Shown here piece after piece: positions 45,839-54,788 of a DNA stretch of 64,000 bases. Position 1 is the first letter of the stretch, and the number at the start of each line of letters is the position of its first letter. The translations under genes were made by a program, and so were the position numbers. The notes below the pieces were generated by a model, which made no database searches, was not told the DNA's origin, and saw only the letters and a list, made by a program, of their open reading frames with translations. Origin of the DNA: Ruminococcus sp. Its GTDB lineage: Bacteria > Bacillota > Clostridia > Oscillospirales > Ruminococcaceae. The DNA is taken from positions 85,785-149,784 of the forward strand of contig SVNV01000001.1 in assembly GCA_015066705.1 (NCBI GenBank), given 5' to 3'.

Positions 45839-46097
45839 TGGAATATGATAAAAACGTTGATGAAGACAGTAGTCCGTCAGGTGAAAGGCAAAGTGAGTTG
45901 CAGATAGTGAGAATGCAGCGCGAGTAGCAGATGGAGGAAAATCACTTCAGAGTTGCAGGATTGAAAGAAGTTTCAAGTAAATTCTGTCGGTTTTCTCCCG
46001 TTACAGAGAACACATATGATAGTATGCTGTAATGGGTGGTATAACAAAGGTAATATGCTTTTGTCCTGTTTACACGGGACAAGGGCTTTTTTTATTA
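45839..46097 (+). ncRNA. T-box leader controlling ileS (isoleucine specifier)
   Basis: The leader between promoter and ileS has the T-box landmarks. Stem I begins near 45857 with a GATGAAGAC...AGTA side, and its 3' side GGAAAATCACTTCA places the specifier codon ATC at 45941-45943, matching tRNA-Ile. A conserved CCGTTA is at about 46000, and the T-box core GGGTGGTA at 46034-46041 has UGGU to pair with the tRNA ACCA end. The competing terminator is TTGTCCTG / CGGGACAA (46061-46068 and 46075-46082) followed by seven T. The segment after the core reads TAACA, not the usual CCGCG. Uncharged tRNA-Ile should turn on ileS. Confidence 0.92.
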
Positions 46098-46128
46098 TGT
46101 AAATTTATAATCTTTCAGGAGGGATTTT

Positions 46129-49100
46129 ATGTATAAGAAGGTTTCCACTAACCTGAATTTCGTTCAGCGTGAAAAGGACGTTGAGAAATTCTGGAAAGAC
46201 GAAAAAATCTTTGAAAAAAGTATCGAAACCAAGGCTAAGGGTACTCCGTATGTTTTCTACGACGGACCACCTACTGCTAACGGAAAACCACACATCGGTC
46301 ACGTTCTTACCCGTGTAATCAAGGATATGATTCCGAGATACAGAACAATGAAGGGCTGTATGGTTCCAAGAAAGGCTGGCTGGGATACTCACGGCTTGCC
46401 TGTTGAAATCGAAGTTGAAAAGCTTCTCGGTCTTGACGGTAAGGACCAGATTGAAGAATACGGTCTTGAACCTTTTATCGACAAGTGTAAGGAAAGCGTT
46501 TGGCAGTATAAGGGCATGTGGGAGGATTTTTCAGGTACTGTTGGCTTCTGGGCTGATATGGATAACCCTTATGTTACTTACCACGACGACTACATTGAAT
46601 CTGAATGGTGGGCTCTCAGAACAATCTGGGACAAGGGACTTCTCTACAAGGGCTTTAAGATTGTTCCTTACTGCCCAAGATGTGGAACTCCACTTTCAAG
46701 TGCCGAAGTAGCTCAGGGCTACAAGGACGTTAAGGAACGTTCAGCTATTGCTAAATTCAAGGTTAAGGATGAGGACGCTTATATTCTTGCGTGGACAACT
46801 ACACCTTGGACACTTCCTTCAAACGTTGCTCTCTGTGTTCACCCTGCTTATGACTACGTTAAGATTAAGGTTAGTGACGGCACAGTTTACTATATGGCTG
46901 AGGCACTTGTTTCTTCAGTTATCGAGGGCGAATATGAAATCCTCGAAAGAATGGTTGGTAAGGACCTTGAATACAAGGAATACATTCCGCTCTTTGATTT
47001 TGTAACTCCAAAGAACAAGTGCTGGTATGTTGTTTGTGACGAATACGTTACACTCACAGACGGTACAGGTGTTGTTCATATCGCACCTGCATTCGGTGAA
47101 GACGACTCTAAGGTTGGTCAGAAGTACGACCTTCCATTCGTTCAGCTTGTTGACGCTAAGGGCGAAATGACTGCCGAAACAAAATGGGCAGGCGTTTTCT
47201 GTAAAAAGGCTGACCCTATGGTGCTTGAAGATTTGGACAAGAGAGGACTTCTCTTTGCTGCGCCTAAGTTTGAACACAGCTATCCACACTGCTGGAGATG
47301 TGATACTCCACTTATCTACTACGCAAGAGAAAGCTGGTACATCAGAGAAACCGCTGTAAGAGATGACCTTATCAGAAACAACAACACAGTAAACTGGATT
47401 CCTGAATCAATCGGTAAGGGAAGATTCGGAAACTGGCTTGAAAATATTCAGGACTGGGCTATTTCAAGAAACAGATACTGGGGTACTCCTCTTAACATCT
47501 GGGAATGTGAATGTGGTCACCAGCACTGTATCGGAAGCCGTGAGGAGCTTGCTGAAATGAGCGGTAATCCTGATGCTGCAAAGGTTGAGCTTCACAGACC
47601 GTATATCGACGCTGTAACAATCAAGTGTGAAAAGTGCGGAAAGGATATGCACAGAGTTCCGGAAGTTATTGACTGCTGGTTTGACTCAGGCGCTATGCCT
47701 TTTGCTCAGCACCACTACCCATTTGAAAACAAGGAGCTTTTCGAATCACAGTTCCCTGCACAGTTTATTTCTGAAGCTGTTGACCAGACAAGAGGTTGGT
47801 TCCACTCACTTATGGCGATTTCAACTCTTATCTTCAACAAGGCACCTTACGAAAACGTAATTGTTCTTGGACACGTTCAGGACGAAAACGGTCAGAAGAT
47901 GAGTAAATCAAAGGGCAATGCTGTTGACCCATTTGACGCTCTTGAAACTTACGGTGCTGACGCTATCAGATGGTATTTCTACACAAACTCTGCTCCATGG
48001 CTTCCTAACAAGTTCCACGGAAAGGCAGTTATCGAAGGACAGAGAAAGTTTATGGGTACTCTTTGGAATACCTACGCATTCTACGTTCTTTATGCAAATA
48101 TCGATAAATTTGACCCTACTAAGTATGAAATTGAATACGACAAGCTTTCAGTAATGGACAAGTGGCTCCTTTCAAAGATGAATTCTATGGTTAAGGACGT
48201 TGACGACAACCTTGCAAATTACAGAATTCCTGAGGCCGCAAGAGCATTACAGGAATTTGTTGACGAAATGTCTAACTGGTATGTTCGTCGTGGCAGAGAA
48301 AGATACTGGGTAACAGAGCTTACACAGGATAAGATTAACGCTTATATGACTCTCTACACAGCACTTGTTACAGTTTCTAAGGCTGCTGCACCTATGATTC
48401 CATTTATGACAGAAGAAATCTATCAGAATCTCGTAAGAAGCGTTGACAAGGACGCTCCTGAAAGTATTCACCTTTGTGATTTCCCTGTTGTCAAGGAAGA
48501 ATGGATTGACAAGAAGCTTGAAAGCGATATGGAAGAAGTTCTTAAGATTGTTGTTCTCGGACGTGCCGCAAGAAACGGCTCAAACATGAAGAACAGACAG
48601 CCACTTTCAGTTATGTATGTTGAAAGCGAAACAAAGCTTGATGACTTCTACGTAGAAATTATTGCTGACGAGCTTAACCTCAAGAGTGTTGATTTTGACA
48701 CCGACGTTTCACAGCTTGTTGACTACATCTTCAAGCCACAGCTCAAAACTCTCGGACCTAAGTTCGGAAAACAGCTTGGCGAAATCAGAAACGAGCTTTC
48801 TGCACTTGACGGTGCTAAGGCTAAGGCTGAGCTTGACAGCACAGGTGCTCTGAAGCTTAACATTTCAATCGGTGAAATCGAGCTTACTGCTGATGACCTT
48901 CTCATTGAAACACAGCAGAAGGCAGGCTTCTTTACACTTACAGAAGGCGCTGTTACCGTTTCTCTTGACACAACACTCACACCTGAGCTTATCGAAGAAG
49001 GCTTTGTAAGAGAAGTTATCAGTAAGATTCAGACAATGCGTAAGGACAGCGGATTTGACGTTATGGACCACATCACTGTTTATGTAAAGGGCAGCGAAAA

Positions 49101-49245
49101 GGTTGTAGGCGTTGTTGATAATAACAGAGCTGAAATCTCAAGCGATGTTCTTGCTGACGAAATCAAGCTCGATGCTGAATGTGACAATTCCAAGGAATGG
49201 GACATCAACGGCGAAAAGGTTTCTATCGGTGTTGTTAAGAACTAA
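46129..49245 (+). CDS. ileS: Isoleucine--tRNA ligase (IleRS2-like)
   Basis: Class I synthetase of 1038 residues. The HIGH motif is in GKPHIGHVLTRVIKDM (about 49-64), and KMSKS is at about 596 in GQKMSKSKGNAVDP; zinc ligands appear in CPRCGTPL and CEKCGKD. The opening (FYDGPPTANGKPHIGH, then RKAGWDTHGLPVEIEVEK) and the length above 1000 place it with the eukaryote-like IleRS2 group rather than the 930-residue E. coli type. That group is known for low mupirocin sensitivity; whether this one is tolerant is inference. Codon use suggests high expression, and the T-box controls it. Confidence 0.96.
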   Translation: MYKKVSTNLNFVQREKDVEKFWKDEKIFEKSIETKAKGTPYVFYDGPPTANGKPHIGHVLTRVIKDMIPRYRTMKGCMVPRKAGWDTHGLPVEIEVEKLLGLDGKDQIEEYGLEPFIDKCKESVWQYKGMWEDFSGTVGFWADMDNPYVTYHDDYIESEWWALRTIWDKGLLYKGFKIVPYCPRCGTPLSSAEVAQGYKDVKERSAIAKFKVKDEDAYILAWTTTPWTLPSNVALCVHPAYDYVKIKVSDGTVYYMAEALVSSVIEGEYEILERMVGKDLEYKEYIPLFDFVTPKNKCWYVVCDEYVTLTDGTGVVHIAPAFGEDDSKVGQKYDLPFVQLVDAKGEMTAETKWAGVFCKKADPMVLEDLDKRGLLFAAPKFEHSYPHCWRCDTPLIYYARESWYIRETAVRDDLIRNNNTVNWIPESIGKGRFGNWLENIQDWAISRNRYWGTPLNIWECECGHQHCIGSREELAEMSGNPDAAKVELHRPYIDAVTIKCEKCGKDMHRVPEVIDCWFDSGAMPFAQHHYPFENKELFESQFPAQFISEAVDQTRGWFHSLMAISTLIFNKAPYENVIVLGHVQDENGQKMSKSKGNAVDPFDALETYGADAIRWYFYTNSAPWLPNKFHGKAVIEGQRKFMGTLWNTYAFYVLYANIDKFDPTKYEIEYDKLSVMDKWLLSKMNSMVKDVDDNLANYRIPEAARALQEFVDEMSNWYVRRGRERYWVTELTQDKINAYMTLYTALVTVSKAAAPMIPFMTEEIYQNLVRSVDKDAPESIHLCDFPVVKEEWIDKKLESDMEEVLKIVVLGRAARNGSNMKNRQPLSVMYVESETKLDDFYVEIIADELNLKSVDFDTDVSQLVDYIFKPQLKTLGPKFGKQLGEIRNELSALDGAKAKAELDSTGALKLNISIGEIELTADDLLIETQQKAGFFTLTEGAVTVSLDTTLTPELIEEGFVREVISKIQTMRKDSGFDVMDHITVYVKGSEKVVGVVDNNRAEISSDVLADEIKLDAECDNSKEWDINGEKVSIGVVKN

Positions 49246-49254
49246 ATAAAACAC

Positions 49255-49290
49255 AAAGAGCAGGACTAAAAAATCCTGCTCTTTTTTATT
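49255..49290 (+). terminator. Terminator of ileS
   Basis: An 11-bp stem AAAGAGCAGGA / TCCTGCTCTTT with an 8-nt loop, followed by TTTATTATT. It lies 10 bp past the ileS stop and could also serve the convergent minus-strand gene. Confidence 0.88.
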
Positions 49291-49304
49291 ATTAAAAATA
49301 CCAT

Positions 49305-49508
49305 TCACCTGAAAAGAGTGCAATTTCCACTTTCTCTGTAATACTGAATGAGTCTTTCAATTTTTTCTCTGTCACAGCCAAACTTCAACGCAAGGCAGTC
49401 AATACACAGAAATTCGTCAGCACCACGGTTAACAAGCTTTCTGTAAATTGAAATATCATCATCAAAAAGCTGTGATTTACATTCAATACAATTTTTATAG
49501 TCAGCCAT
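49305..49508 (-). CDS. Small zinc-ribbon-like protein, function unknown
   Basis: A 67-residue protein with two C-x2-C pairs, NCIECKSQLF (6-15) and FLCIDCLALKFGC (about 33-45), spaced like a treble-clef or zinc-ribbon domain, then a helical tail. Its ATG overlaps the stop of the alpha-galactosidase gene (TAATG on the minus strand), so translation is coupled. No family is recognised; zinc binding is inferred from the Cys spacing. Confidence 0.6.
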   Translation of the reverse strand: MADYKNCIECKSQLFDDDISIYRKLVNRGADEFLCIDCLALKFGCDREKIERLIQYYRESGNCTLFR

Positions 49509-50659
49509 TAAACAATTACTACCTTTGCCCTGAACATCATACAGTCGTGAGATGGGATTTCAACTGCTAATCTTTCAGTATATGTACCGATTGTTTCGTG
49601 CTTATAGCAATCATACATTTCAAGACCTCTACCTGATGACGCAGGAAGCCCGATATCATAAAACTGCAAGGACATTTCGTTGGTTTTATCACCGAAATTG
49701 AACATTCCCACAGCATAATCACCGTTGCTTAAAGGCTTTATGAGTGCAAAAACATTTTCAGGGTTATTCCACTGTCTTATGCAATAAGGGCCACGACATT
49801 CAATATCCTGATTTATTGCAATAATATCCTTATTTGTAAGTATTTCCTTGGTTTCTTCAGACATTTTTCTTATGTCACAGCCAATCATAAGAGGTGAATT
49901 CATAATAGCCCACAAAGCAAAATGGGTTTTGTATTCTATATCAGTACAGCCACCAACAACGTCAGCAATCCACTCGTTGTCGCTGTTTCCGTGCATACCT
50001 ATAACCAGCATATCCATATCGTTATGGCAATAAACACCACCGTAGCACTGCTTTCCCAACTGAGAAAGTGCAAGACGCTTTACCGACTCCCAGTTATCCT
50101 GAATGTCACCGGTTGAACGGAAAAGCTGTGCACCGCTTTCTCTTATCCACTCGTGAACGTTATCGTTCCCCCAATTACACGCAGAAAAAACAATATCTCT
50201 GCCACAGTTTCTGAGAGCCATACCCATTCTCTTATAAAGGTTTGCACCGTCAGCTGCAGCAGGCTTATAGCAGTAGTCGTATTTCAGATAGTCAACGCCC
50301 CACTCTGCAAAGGTCTGAGCGTCTGTAAATTCGTGTTCAAAGCTTCCGGGATGGCCTCCGCAGGTATGAGTTCCTGCACAGGAATACATACCGAATTTAA
50401 GCCCTTTTGAATGTACATAGTCAGCAACCGACTTTATTCCGTCGGGAAATTTATTTTTATCAGGTACAAGCTTGCCATCAACACGCTGTTTTTCGCTCCA
50501 GCAGTCGTCAATTACAATATACTCATAGCCTGCATCCTTTAATCCGGTAGACACCATATAATCTGCACTTGTTTTTATAAGCTCAGCATTGATATTCCAG
50601 CTGAAGGTATTCCAGGAATTCCAGCCCATAGGAGGGGTATGTGCAAGTGGTTTTTTCAT
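49508..50659 (-). CDS. Alpha-galactosidase, GH27
   Basis: A 383-residue retaining glycosidase of clan GH-D. It starts with the family hallmark PPMGWNSWNTFSW (9-21). The nucleophile Asp is in YLKYDYCYKP (about 134) and the acid/base Asp in FRSTGDIQDNW (about 192). A short beta-sandwich tail follows. There is no signal peptide, so it works in the cytoplasm on imported alpha-galactosides such as raffinose-family sugars. It is followed by the small zinc-ribbon gene with overlapping stop/start. No transporter gene is adjacent. Confidence 0.93.
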   Translation of the reverse strand: MKKPLAHTPPMGWNSWNTFSWNINAELIKTSADYMVSTGLKDAGYEYIVIDDCWSEKQRVDGKLVPDKNKFPDGIKSVADYVHSKGLKFGMYSCAGTHTCGGHPGSFEHEFTDAQTFAEWGVDYLKYDYCYKPAAADGANLYKRMGMALRNCGRDIVFSACNWGNDNVHEWIRESGAQLFRSTGDIQDNWESVKRLALSQLGKQCYGGVYCHNDMDMLVIGMHGNSDNEWIADVVGGCTDIEYKTHFALWAIMNSPLMIGCDIRKMSEETKEILTNKDIIAINQDIECRGPYCIRQWNNPENVFALIKPLSNGDYAVGMFNFGDKTNEMSLQFYDIGLPASSGRGLEMYDCYKHETIGTYTERLAVEIPSHDCMMFRAKVVIV

Positions 50660-50684
50660 AATAACAATCCTTTCGTTTTGTTTT

Positions 50685-50719
50685 AATTTAAAAGCGTACA
50701 GTTTTTATCCGTACGCTTT
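50685..50719 (-). terminator. Terminator after the 50730-51557 membrane-protein gene
   Basis: Stem AAAGCGTAC / GTACGCTTT with an 11-nt loop (arms 50711-50719 and 50691-50699) then TTAAATT on the minus strand. It lies between the membrane-protein gene and the alpha-galactosidase gene. Confidence 0.7.
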
Positions 50720-50729
50720 AATTCTTTTA

Positions 50730-51557
50730 TTAAGCAAGTCCTAAAAATTCAAAGTAGTTCTTTTCCGGCAGGCTTACGTATGAGGTTTTATATTCTTCAT
50801 CTCCTGACAGCTTGAACTGAATATTGGAGTTGTCCTTCCACTTAATCTCAGGAATTTCTCCACGTCCCTCAAATCTGTAAACAACACGTCTGATACCCTT
50901 CTGCTTTAAGGTAAAGAACTTCATAACCTTATCCTGACCATACGGCTCAACAATAAGTTTGAGCTCGCCCTTATTGTTATCCTGAACGTCATAAAGGTAA
51001 AATTTAAGTGTTCCGTCAGGCGAAATGGAATTACTGTCCTGAACCTGTTCAAGTACAGACACCATATCATAAACCTTATAAACGTCGCTCTTTTTGCTGA
51101 GGAATTCATCGAGTCGTGTTTCGGTAGCTGTATTGAACAGCGAGAACACGTAAATCATAGCTATTCCGGCAACATACAAAAGCAGATACATTGTTCCGAT
51201 GATAACCTTTGCTGTTTCATTATTATCTGTAACAAAGAAAACTACAACTGCCACAACAAAAGGCGGAATTATCAAAATCCAGTCTCCCATATTGAAGAGG
51301 ATAATCGCAAGTACTATCGGCAACAGCAAAAAAGCAATTATCTTTGTTGCTACCTGTTTTCTTGTAAAAATCATCAGTCCGAGAAAAATCACGCTTGCAA
51401 GAACGTAAACCGTAAAGAAAAGTCCCTTGCTTTTTGGGTGAATAACCAAATCATAAAGAAAAGTTGAATAGGAAAGAAGTATCAGAACTGCCACATAAAG
51501 AAAGTTGAATATTGAAAGCAATCTTCTAACCCATATATTATTAAGTATTCCGTCCAA
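50730..51557 (-). CDS. Membrane protein with C-terminal extracytoplasmic domain, function unknown
   Basis: A 275-residue protein with about five membrane helices in residues 10-150 and a soluble domain of about 120 residues, rich in Lys/Glu, at the C-terminus. The start is a TTG at 51557, supported by AAGGAGG 9 bp upstream. It lies 32 bp downstream of the efflux-type adaptor gene and shares its transcript. No family is recognised. It is not an ABC permease of the MacB type: no FtsX-like layout is visible. Confidence 0.6.
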   Translation of the reverse strand: MDGILNNIWVRRLLSIFNFLYVAVLILLSYSTFLYDLVIHPKSKGLFFTVYVLASVIFLGLMIFTRKQVATKIIAFLLLPIVLAIILFNMGDWILIIPPFVVAVVVFFVTDNNETAKVIIGTMYLLLYVAGIAMIYVFSLFNTATETRLDEFLSKKSDVYKVYDMVSVLEQVQDSNSISPDGTLKFYLYDVQDNNKGELKLIVEPYGQDKVMKFFTLKQKGIRRVVYRFEGRGEIPEIKWKDNSNIQFKLSGDEEYKTSYVSLPEKNYFEFLGLA

Positions 51558-51589
51558 GCTTTTCTTCCTCCTTCTTAATATATTTCAAG

Positions 51590-52588
51590 CTAAATAACAA
51601 CAGTTTCTCCGCCGTCAAGTCCGCTTGTAATTTCAACAACTCCATTGAGGTCATCTGTAATTCCAACCTCAACATCGGTTTCAATACGTATTCCGTCAAC
51701 TATCGTATAAACAAAAGTACGGCTTCCCACATTTACAATGGCTTCTTTCGGAACAATAACAACGTTTTCCTTTTCATAAACACAGAAGGTAACTCTTACT
51801 GTTCCGAAATCATAAAATTCAGTATCTCCGTCAACAGCAATTATGTACTGATAGGTGGAGAATTCGCCTCTCTCGGTGAAAATAATATCTTGTACACTTC
51901 CTGTTCCGAAAGCCACATCGCCCTGTGCAATCTCAACCTTTGTTCCGAAATCTACATTTTCAAGCTTAACCCCGAAAACTGTTGCTGTCAGATATTTATT
52001 GGTTCTGTCGGTAATTCTTCCAATAAATCTACCGTCATCTATAACACTTCCCACTTCAAGGTTTCTTGCATCTCTATCAAGCTGTATAACTCCGTCAATA
52101 GGTGAATAAACCTTATAGTCGTCTATCTGATTATTGATTTTATCAAGAGCATTTTTTTCAATATCAAGGTCAATCTGTGCAACGTCAAGCTTCGCCTTTG
52201 AAGCTCCCTGTTTTTTCAGGTCGTCGTAATTTTTCTGAGCCTCATCTACCTTTAGCTGCTGAGCCTCAAGAGCCTCATCAAACTGAGTGGTATCAAACTC
52301 AATCATCAGCTGTCCCGCCTTGAGAGGTTCAGACGGGTCAAAGTGGATTTTTTTAACCTCTCCGCCCTTTTTTACATAAACAATACTTGAATAAGGATAC
52401 GTGTATTCAGCATCAGTGACATACGAGTTAGTAATACTACCTACTTCCGCTGTGGCTGTATTATAATTTTCCTCAGTTACTCCAAGAATGGGAATTACAA
52501 TTTCCTCATTCTCCGGTTCTTCTTTACCGCAAGCACATAAAGAAGCACAAAGCACCAATGCAGATAGCATAGAAAACAGCTTTTTCAT
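51590..52588 (-). CDS. Efflux-type periplasmic adaptor lipoprotein (HlyD/MacA-like)
   Basis: A 332-residue lipoprotein. The signal peptide ends at the lipobox SLCAC (Cys20). A beta-barrel/lipoyl first half (about 60-110, YVKKGGEVKKIHFDPSEPLK) is followed by a helical hairpin (about 115-160), the second lipoyl half (YSPIDGVIQL) and a membrane-proximal domain. Such adaptors usually work with an ABC transporter (MacB/YknZ-like), but none is encoded beside it; the only partner is the unknown membrane protein. Transcription probably starts in the 137-bp gap upstream, where no strong promoter is seen. Confidence 0.8.
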   Translation of the reverse strand: MKKLFSMLSALVLCASLCACGKEEPENEEIVIPILGVTEENYNTATAEVGSITNSYVTDAEYTYPYSSIVYVKKGGEVKKIHFDPSEPLKAGQLMIEFDTTQFDEALEAQQLKVDEAQKNYDDLKKQGASKAKLDVAQIDLDIEKNALDKINNQIDDYKVYSPIDGVIQLDRDARNLEVGSVIDDGRFIGRITDRTNKYLTATVFGVKLENVDFGTKVEIAQGDVAFGTGSVQDIIFTERGEFSTYQYIIAVDGDTEFYDFGTVRVTFCVYEKENVVIVPKEAIVNVGSRTFVYTIVDGIRIETDVEVGITDDLNGVVEITSGLDGGETVVI

Positions 52589-52725
52589 AAATAAATCCTT
52601 TCGTGAAAACTATATAACACAAAATAATTTTAACACTCAAATGTGAATTTTACAACGAATTTCCCCGCACAACATTATAATTGTATATATGGCTAAATTT
52701 ATACTTTGGTTTTTAGTTATATTTA

Positions 52726-53826
52726 CTACTGGTACAAAAGCTGAGCAATTATACTGTTTGAAACAAGAAATCCCTTTGGCGTAAGTTTTAACCCTTCCTC
52801 GCTTATTTCCATAAGTCCTGAGCCTTTGAAAATCTGTGCTCTGTCATAAATCTGATTAGGATTTCCGCCAAGCTCCAGAATCCTGAGAAAGCTTATTCCC
52901 TCGGTAAGTCTTAAACCCAGCATAACATATTCCTCAACCTTATCAGGATTTTCTTCACAAACAATCTCCTCCTGATAATCTGACGCCACAAATTCATAAA
53001 TATCAGATGGCACAAAATATCTTTTTCTATCAAAATAGGAGTGTGCCGACGGACCGAAGCCAAGATAGCTTTCGCCCTTCCAGTATTTTGTATTATGACG
53101 GCTTTCGCACCCGTATTTTGAAAAATTAGAAATTTCGTACTGTGAAAAACCGTTTATTTTAAGCACATGGATAAGGTTTTCATACATCTCGCAGATTGTA
53201 TCCTCATCAGCAATATTATCCCTCACCCAGTCGCAGTCAAACATTGTTCCCTCTTCGATTTTAAGCATATACGCCGAAATATGATTTATCGGCAGGTCAC
53301 ACAAAGACCTTGCGGAGTCAAGAAGGCTTTCCATAGTCTGGCGTGGTGTTCCAATCATAAGGTCGCAGGAAATATTATCAAAACCCGCTTTTTTAGCCTG
53401 CAACACAACGTTTTCTGCAAGCTCATAGTCGTGTAGTCTTCCAAGTGCCATAAGCTCACTGTCGCATGCCGACTGAACTCCGAAAGAAATTCTGTTTACG
53501 CCTGCATTTCTGTAATCACAGAGTTTTTCAAAATCAACGCTTGAAGGATTAGCCTCCATAGTTATTTCTGTATCAGGCGCAAGAATAAAGCTTTCCTTAA
53601 CGCTTTTTAAAATATCCCGTATCTGATAAGGTGTCAGCAGTGAAGGTGTTCCTCCGCCAAAATAAACAGTATCAACAAAAACCGCCTCACCTTTATATTT
53701 CTCGATATTTCTCTTTACTGCAAGTACATAGGATTCTGCCAGTCCCTCATCATATTCCACCGAGTAAAAACTGCAATAAGGACATTTTCTTTTGCAAAAA
53801 GGCACATGAATATAAATTCCCGTCAC
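52726..53826 (-). CDS. hemW: Heme chaperone HemW (radical SAM)
   Basis: A 366-residue radical-SAM protein of the HemN/HemW family. The start reads GIYIHVPFCKRKCPYCSFYS, with a C-x3-C-x2-C cluster (11, 15, 18) but without the extra Cys of true HemN, and the VDTVYFGGGTPSLL segment follows. HemW binds heme and passes it to membrane proteins; older annotation calls it coproporphyrinogen oxidase. It is the last gene of the lepA operon, 11 bp after a membrane-protein gene. lepA-hemW adjacency is common in Firmicutes. Confidence 0.9.
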   Translation of the reverse strand: MTGIYIHVPFCKRKCPYCSFYSVEYDEGLAESYVLAVKRNIEKYKGEAVFVDTVYFGGGTPSLLTPYQIRDILKSVKESFILAPDTEITMEANPSSVDFEKLCDYRNAGVNRISFGVQSACDSELMALGRLHDYELAENVVLQAKKAGFDNISCDLMIGTPRQTMESLLDSARSLCDLPINHISAYMLKIEEGTMFDCDWVRDNIADEDTICEMYENLIHVLKINGFSQYEISNFSKYGCESRHNTKYWKGESYLGFGPSAHSYFDRKRYFVPSDIYEFVASDYQEEIVCEENPDKVEEYVMLGLRLTEGISFLRILELGGNPNQIYDRAQIFKGSGLMEISEEGLKLTPKGFLVSNSIIAQLLYQ

Positions 53827-53837
53827 TTTAAAACTCC

Positions 53838-54311
53838 TTAAAACTTTTCCTCATCATCAAAAGCATTTTCAATATATTTTCCTGTTGCCTCGCTGTTTTC
53901 TCTGAATTTTTCTATCATATACTTTCCGCAGGATTTCAAAACACAAACGCCCACAGCCAGAAACTGTATTCCTGCAGTTTTCACAAAAAACTTTACACTA
54001 TCAGCAACATTCAGGGCGTAATACCGACTTGAATTTTCAAGAAACTTTACCACAACAGGATGAATAATCATAAATCCCACAATAGTAAATCCTGCCAAAA
54101 GCACAAACATAAACACAAATGCCACAAAAGCGTCTTTAAAGCTGAATTTTGACAGCTTAAAACCAACATAAACAGCACCTGTTACAAGAAATGCAAGTGC
54201 TATAAGTCTGCTTACGTTTGCATAGCATTCATAGGCAAGTGGTATTCCGACAGCACCCACAAAACCAAATACAAGGGCAAGTCTTATTGACTTAGTCATA
54301 TTTTCATTCAT
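53838..54311 (-). CDS. Four-helix membrane protein, function unknown
   Basis: A 157-residue protein with about four hydrophobic segments (about 10-25, 33-47, 58-82, 107-125) and a charged, Glu-rich C-terminal tail (NSEATGKYIENAFDDEEKF). It lies between another unknown membrane-protein gene and hemW, with 11-15 bp gaps. No family is recognised. Confidence 0.55.
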   Translation of the reverse strand: MNENMTKSIRLALVFGFVGAVGIPLAYECYANVSRLIALAFLVTGAVYVGFKLSKFSFKDAFVAFVFMFVLLAGFTIVGFMIIHPVVVKFLENSSRYYALNVADSVKFFVKTAGIQFLAVGVCVLKSCGKYMIEKFRENSEATGKYIENAFDDEEKF

Positions 54312-54326
54312 AGATAAATCCTTTGT

Positions 54327-54773
54327 TTAAAATCTTAATACTCCAATAAAGAAAAATACAGTAAATGCCACAAGTAAAGCACCTGAAATAACCCCTGATA
54401 ATGTTGTAATAACAGCAAGTTTATCAAAAACCTTGTTTTTATTCGTAAAGCAATAAACCTTTACAGTTCTGCTTTTCTCGTAAAATCGCTTAAAAATCAT
54501 ACTTTCGGCCGGAAAAATATTTTCGTACTCTTCATTATCAATAAGATACACAGCCGTTTTGAATTTGTACTTCTTATTTATTGAGAAGTTTAAAAATTTT
54601 GCATTTTTCCTCTTTGTTTTAAACAGAAGCGTCAGACTATACACAAAAAAGCCAAACACTCCCATTGATATTACAACAAGCAAAAGGCTTAGTCCCGCAA
54701 CAGTCAGAATACTGCCTCCGATAATATAGAGAAGCACAAAAACAACTATCGCAACAACAAGATATTCAGTCAT
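54327..54773 (-). CDS. Membrane protein, function unknown
   Basis: A 148-residue protein: two closely spaced N-terminal membrane helices (about 4-50), a basic central domain (KTKRKNAKFLNFSINKKYKF) and a C-terminal helix (about 123-146). It follows lepA by 15 bp and precedes the other membrane-protein gene by 15 bp. No family is recognised. Confidence 0.55.
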   Translation of the reverse strand: MTEYLVVAIVVFVLLYIIGGSILTVAGLSLLLVVISMGVFGFFVYSLTLLFKTKRKNAKFLNFSINKKYKFKTAVYLIDNEEYENIFPAESMIFKRFYEKSRTVKVYCFTNKNKVFDKLAVITTLSGVISGALLVAFTVFFFIGVLRF

Positions 54774-54788
54774 ATCAAACTCCTGAAA

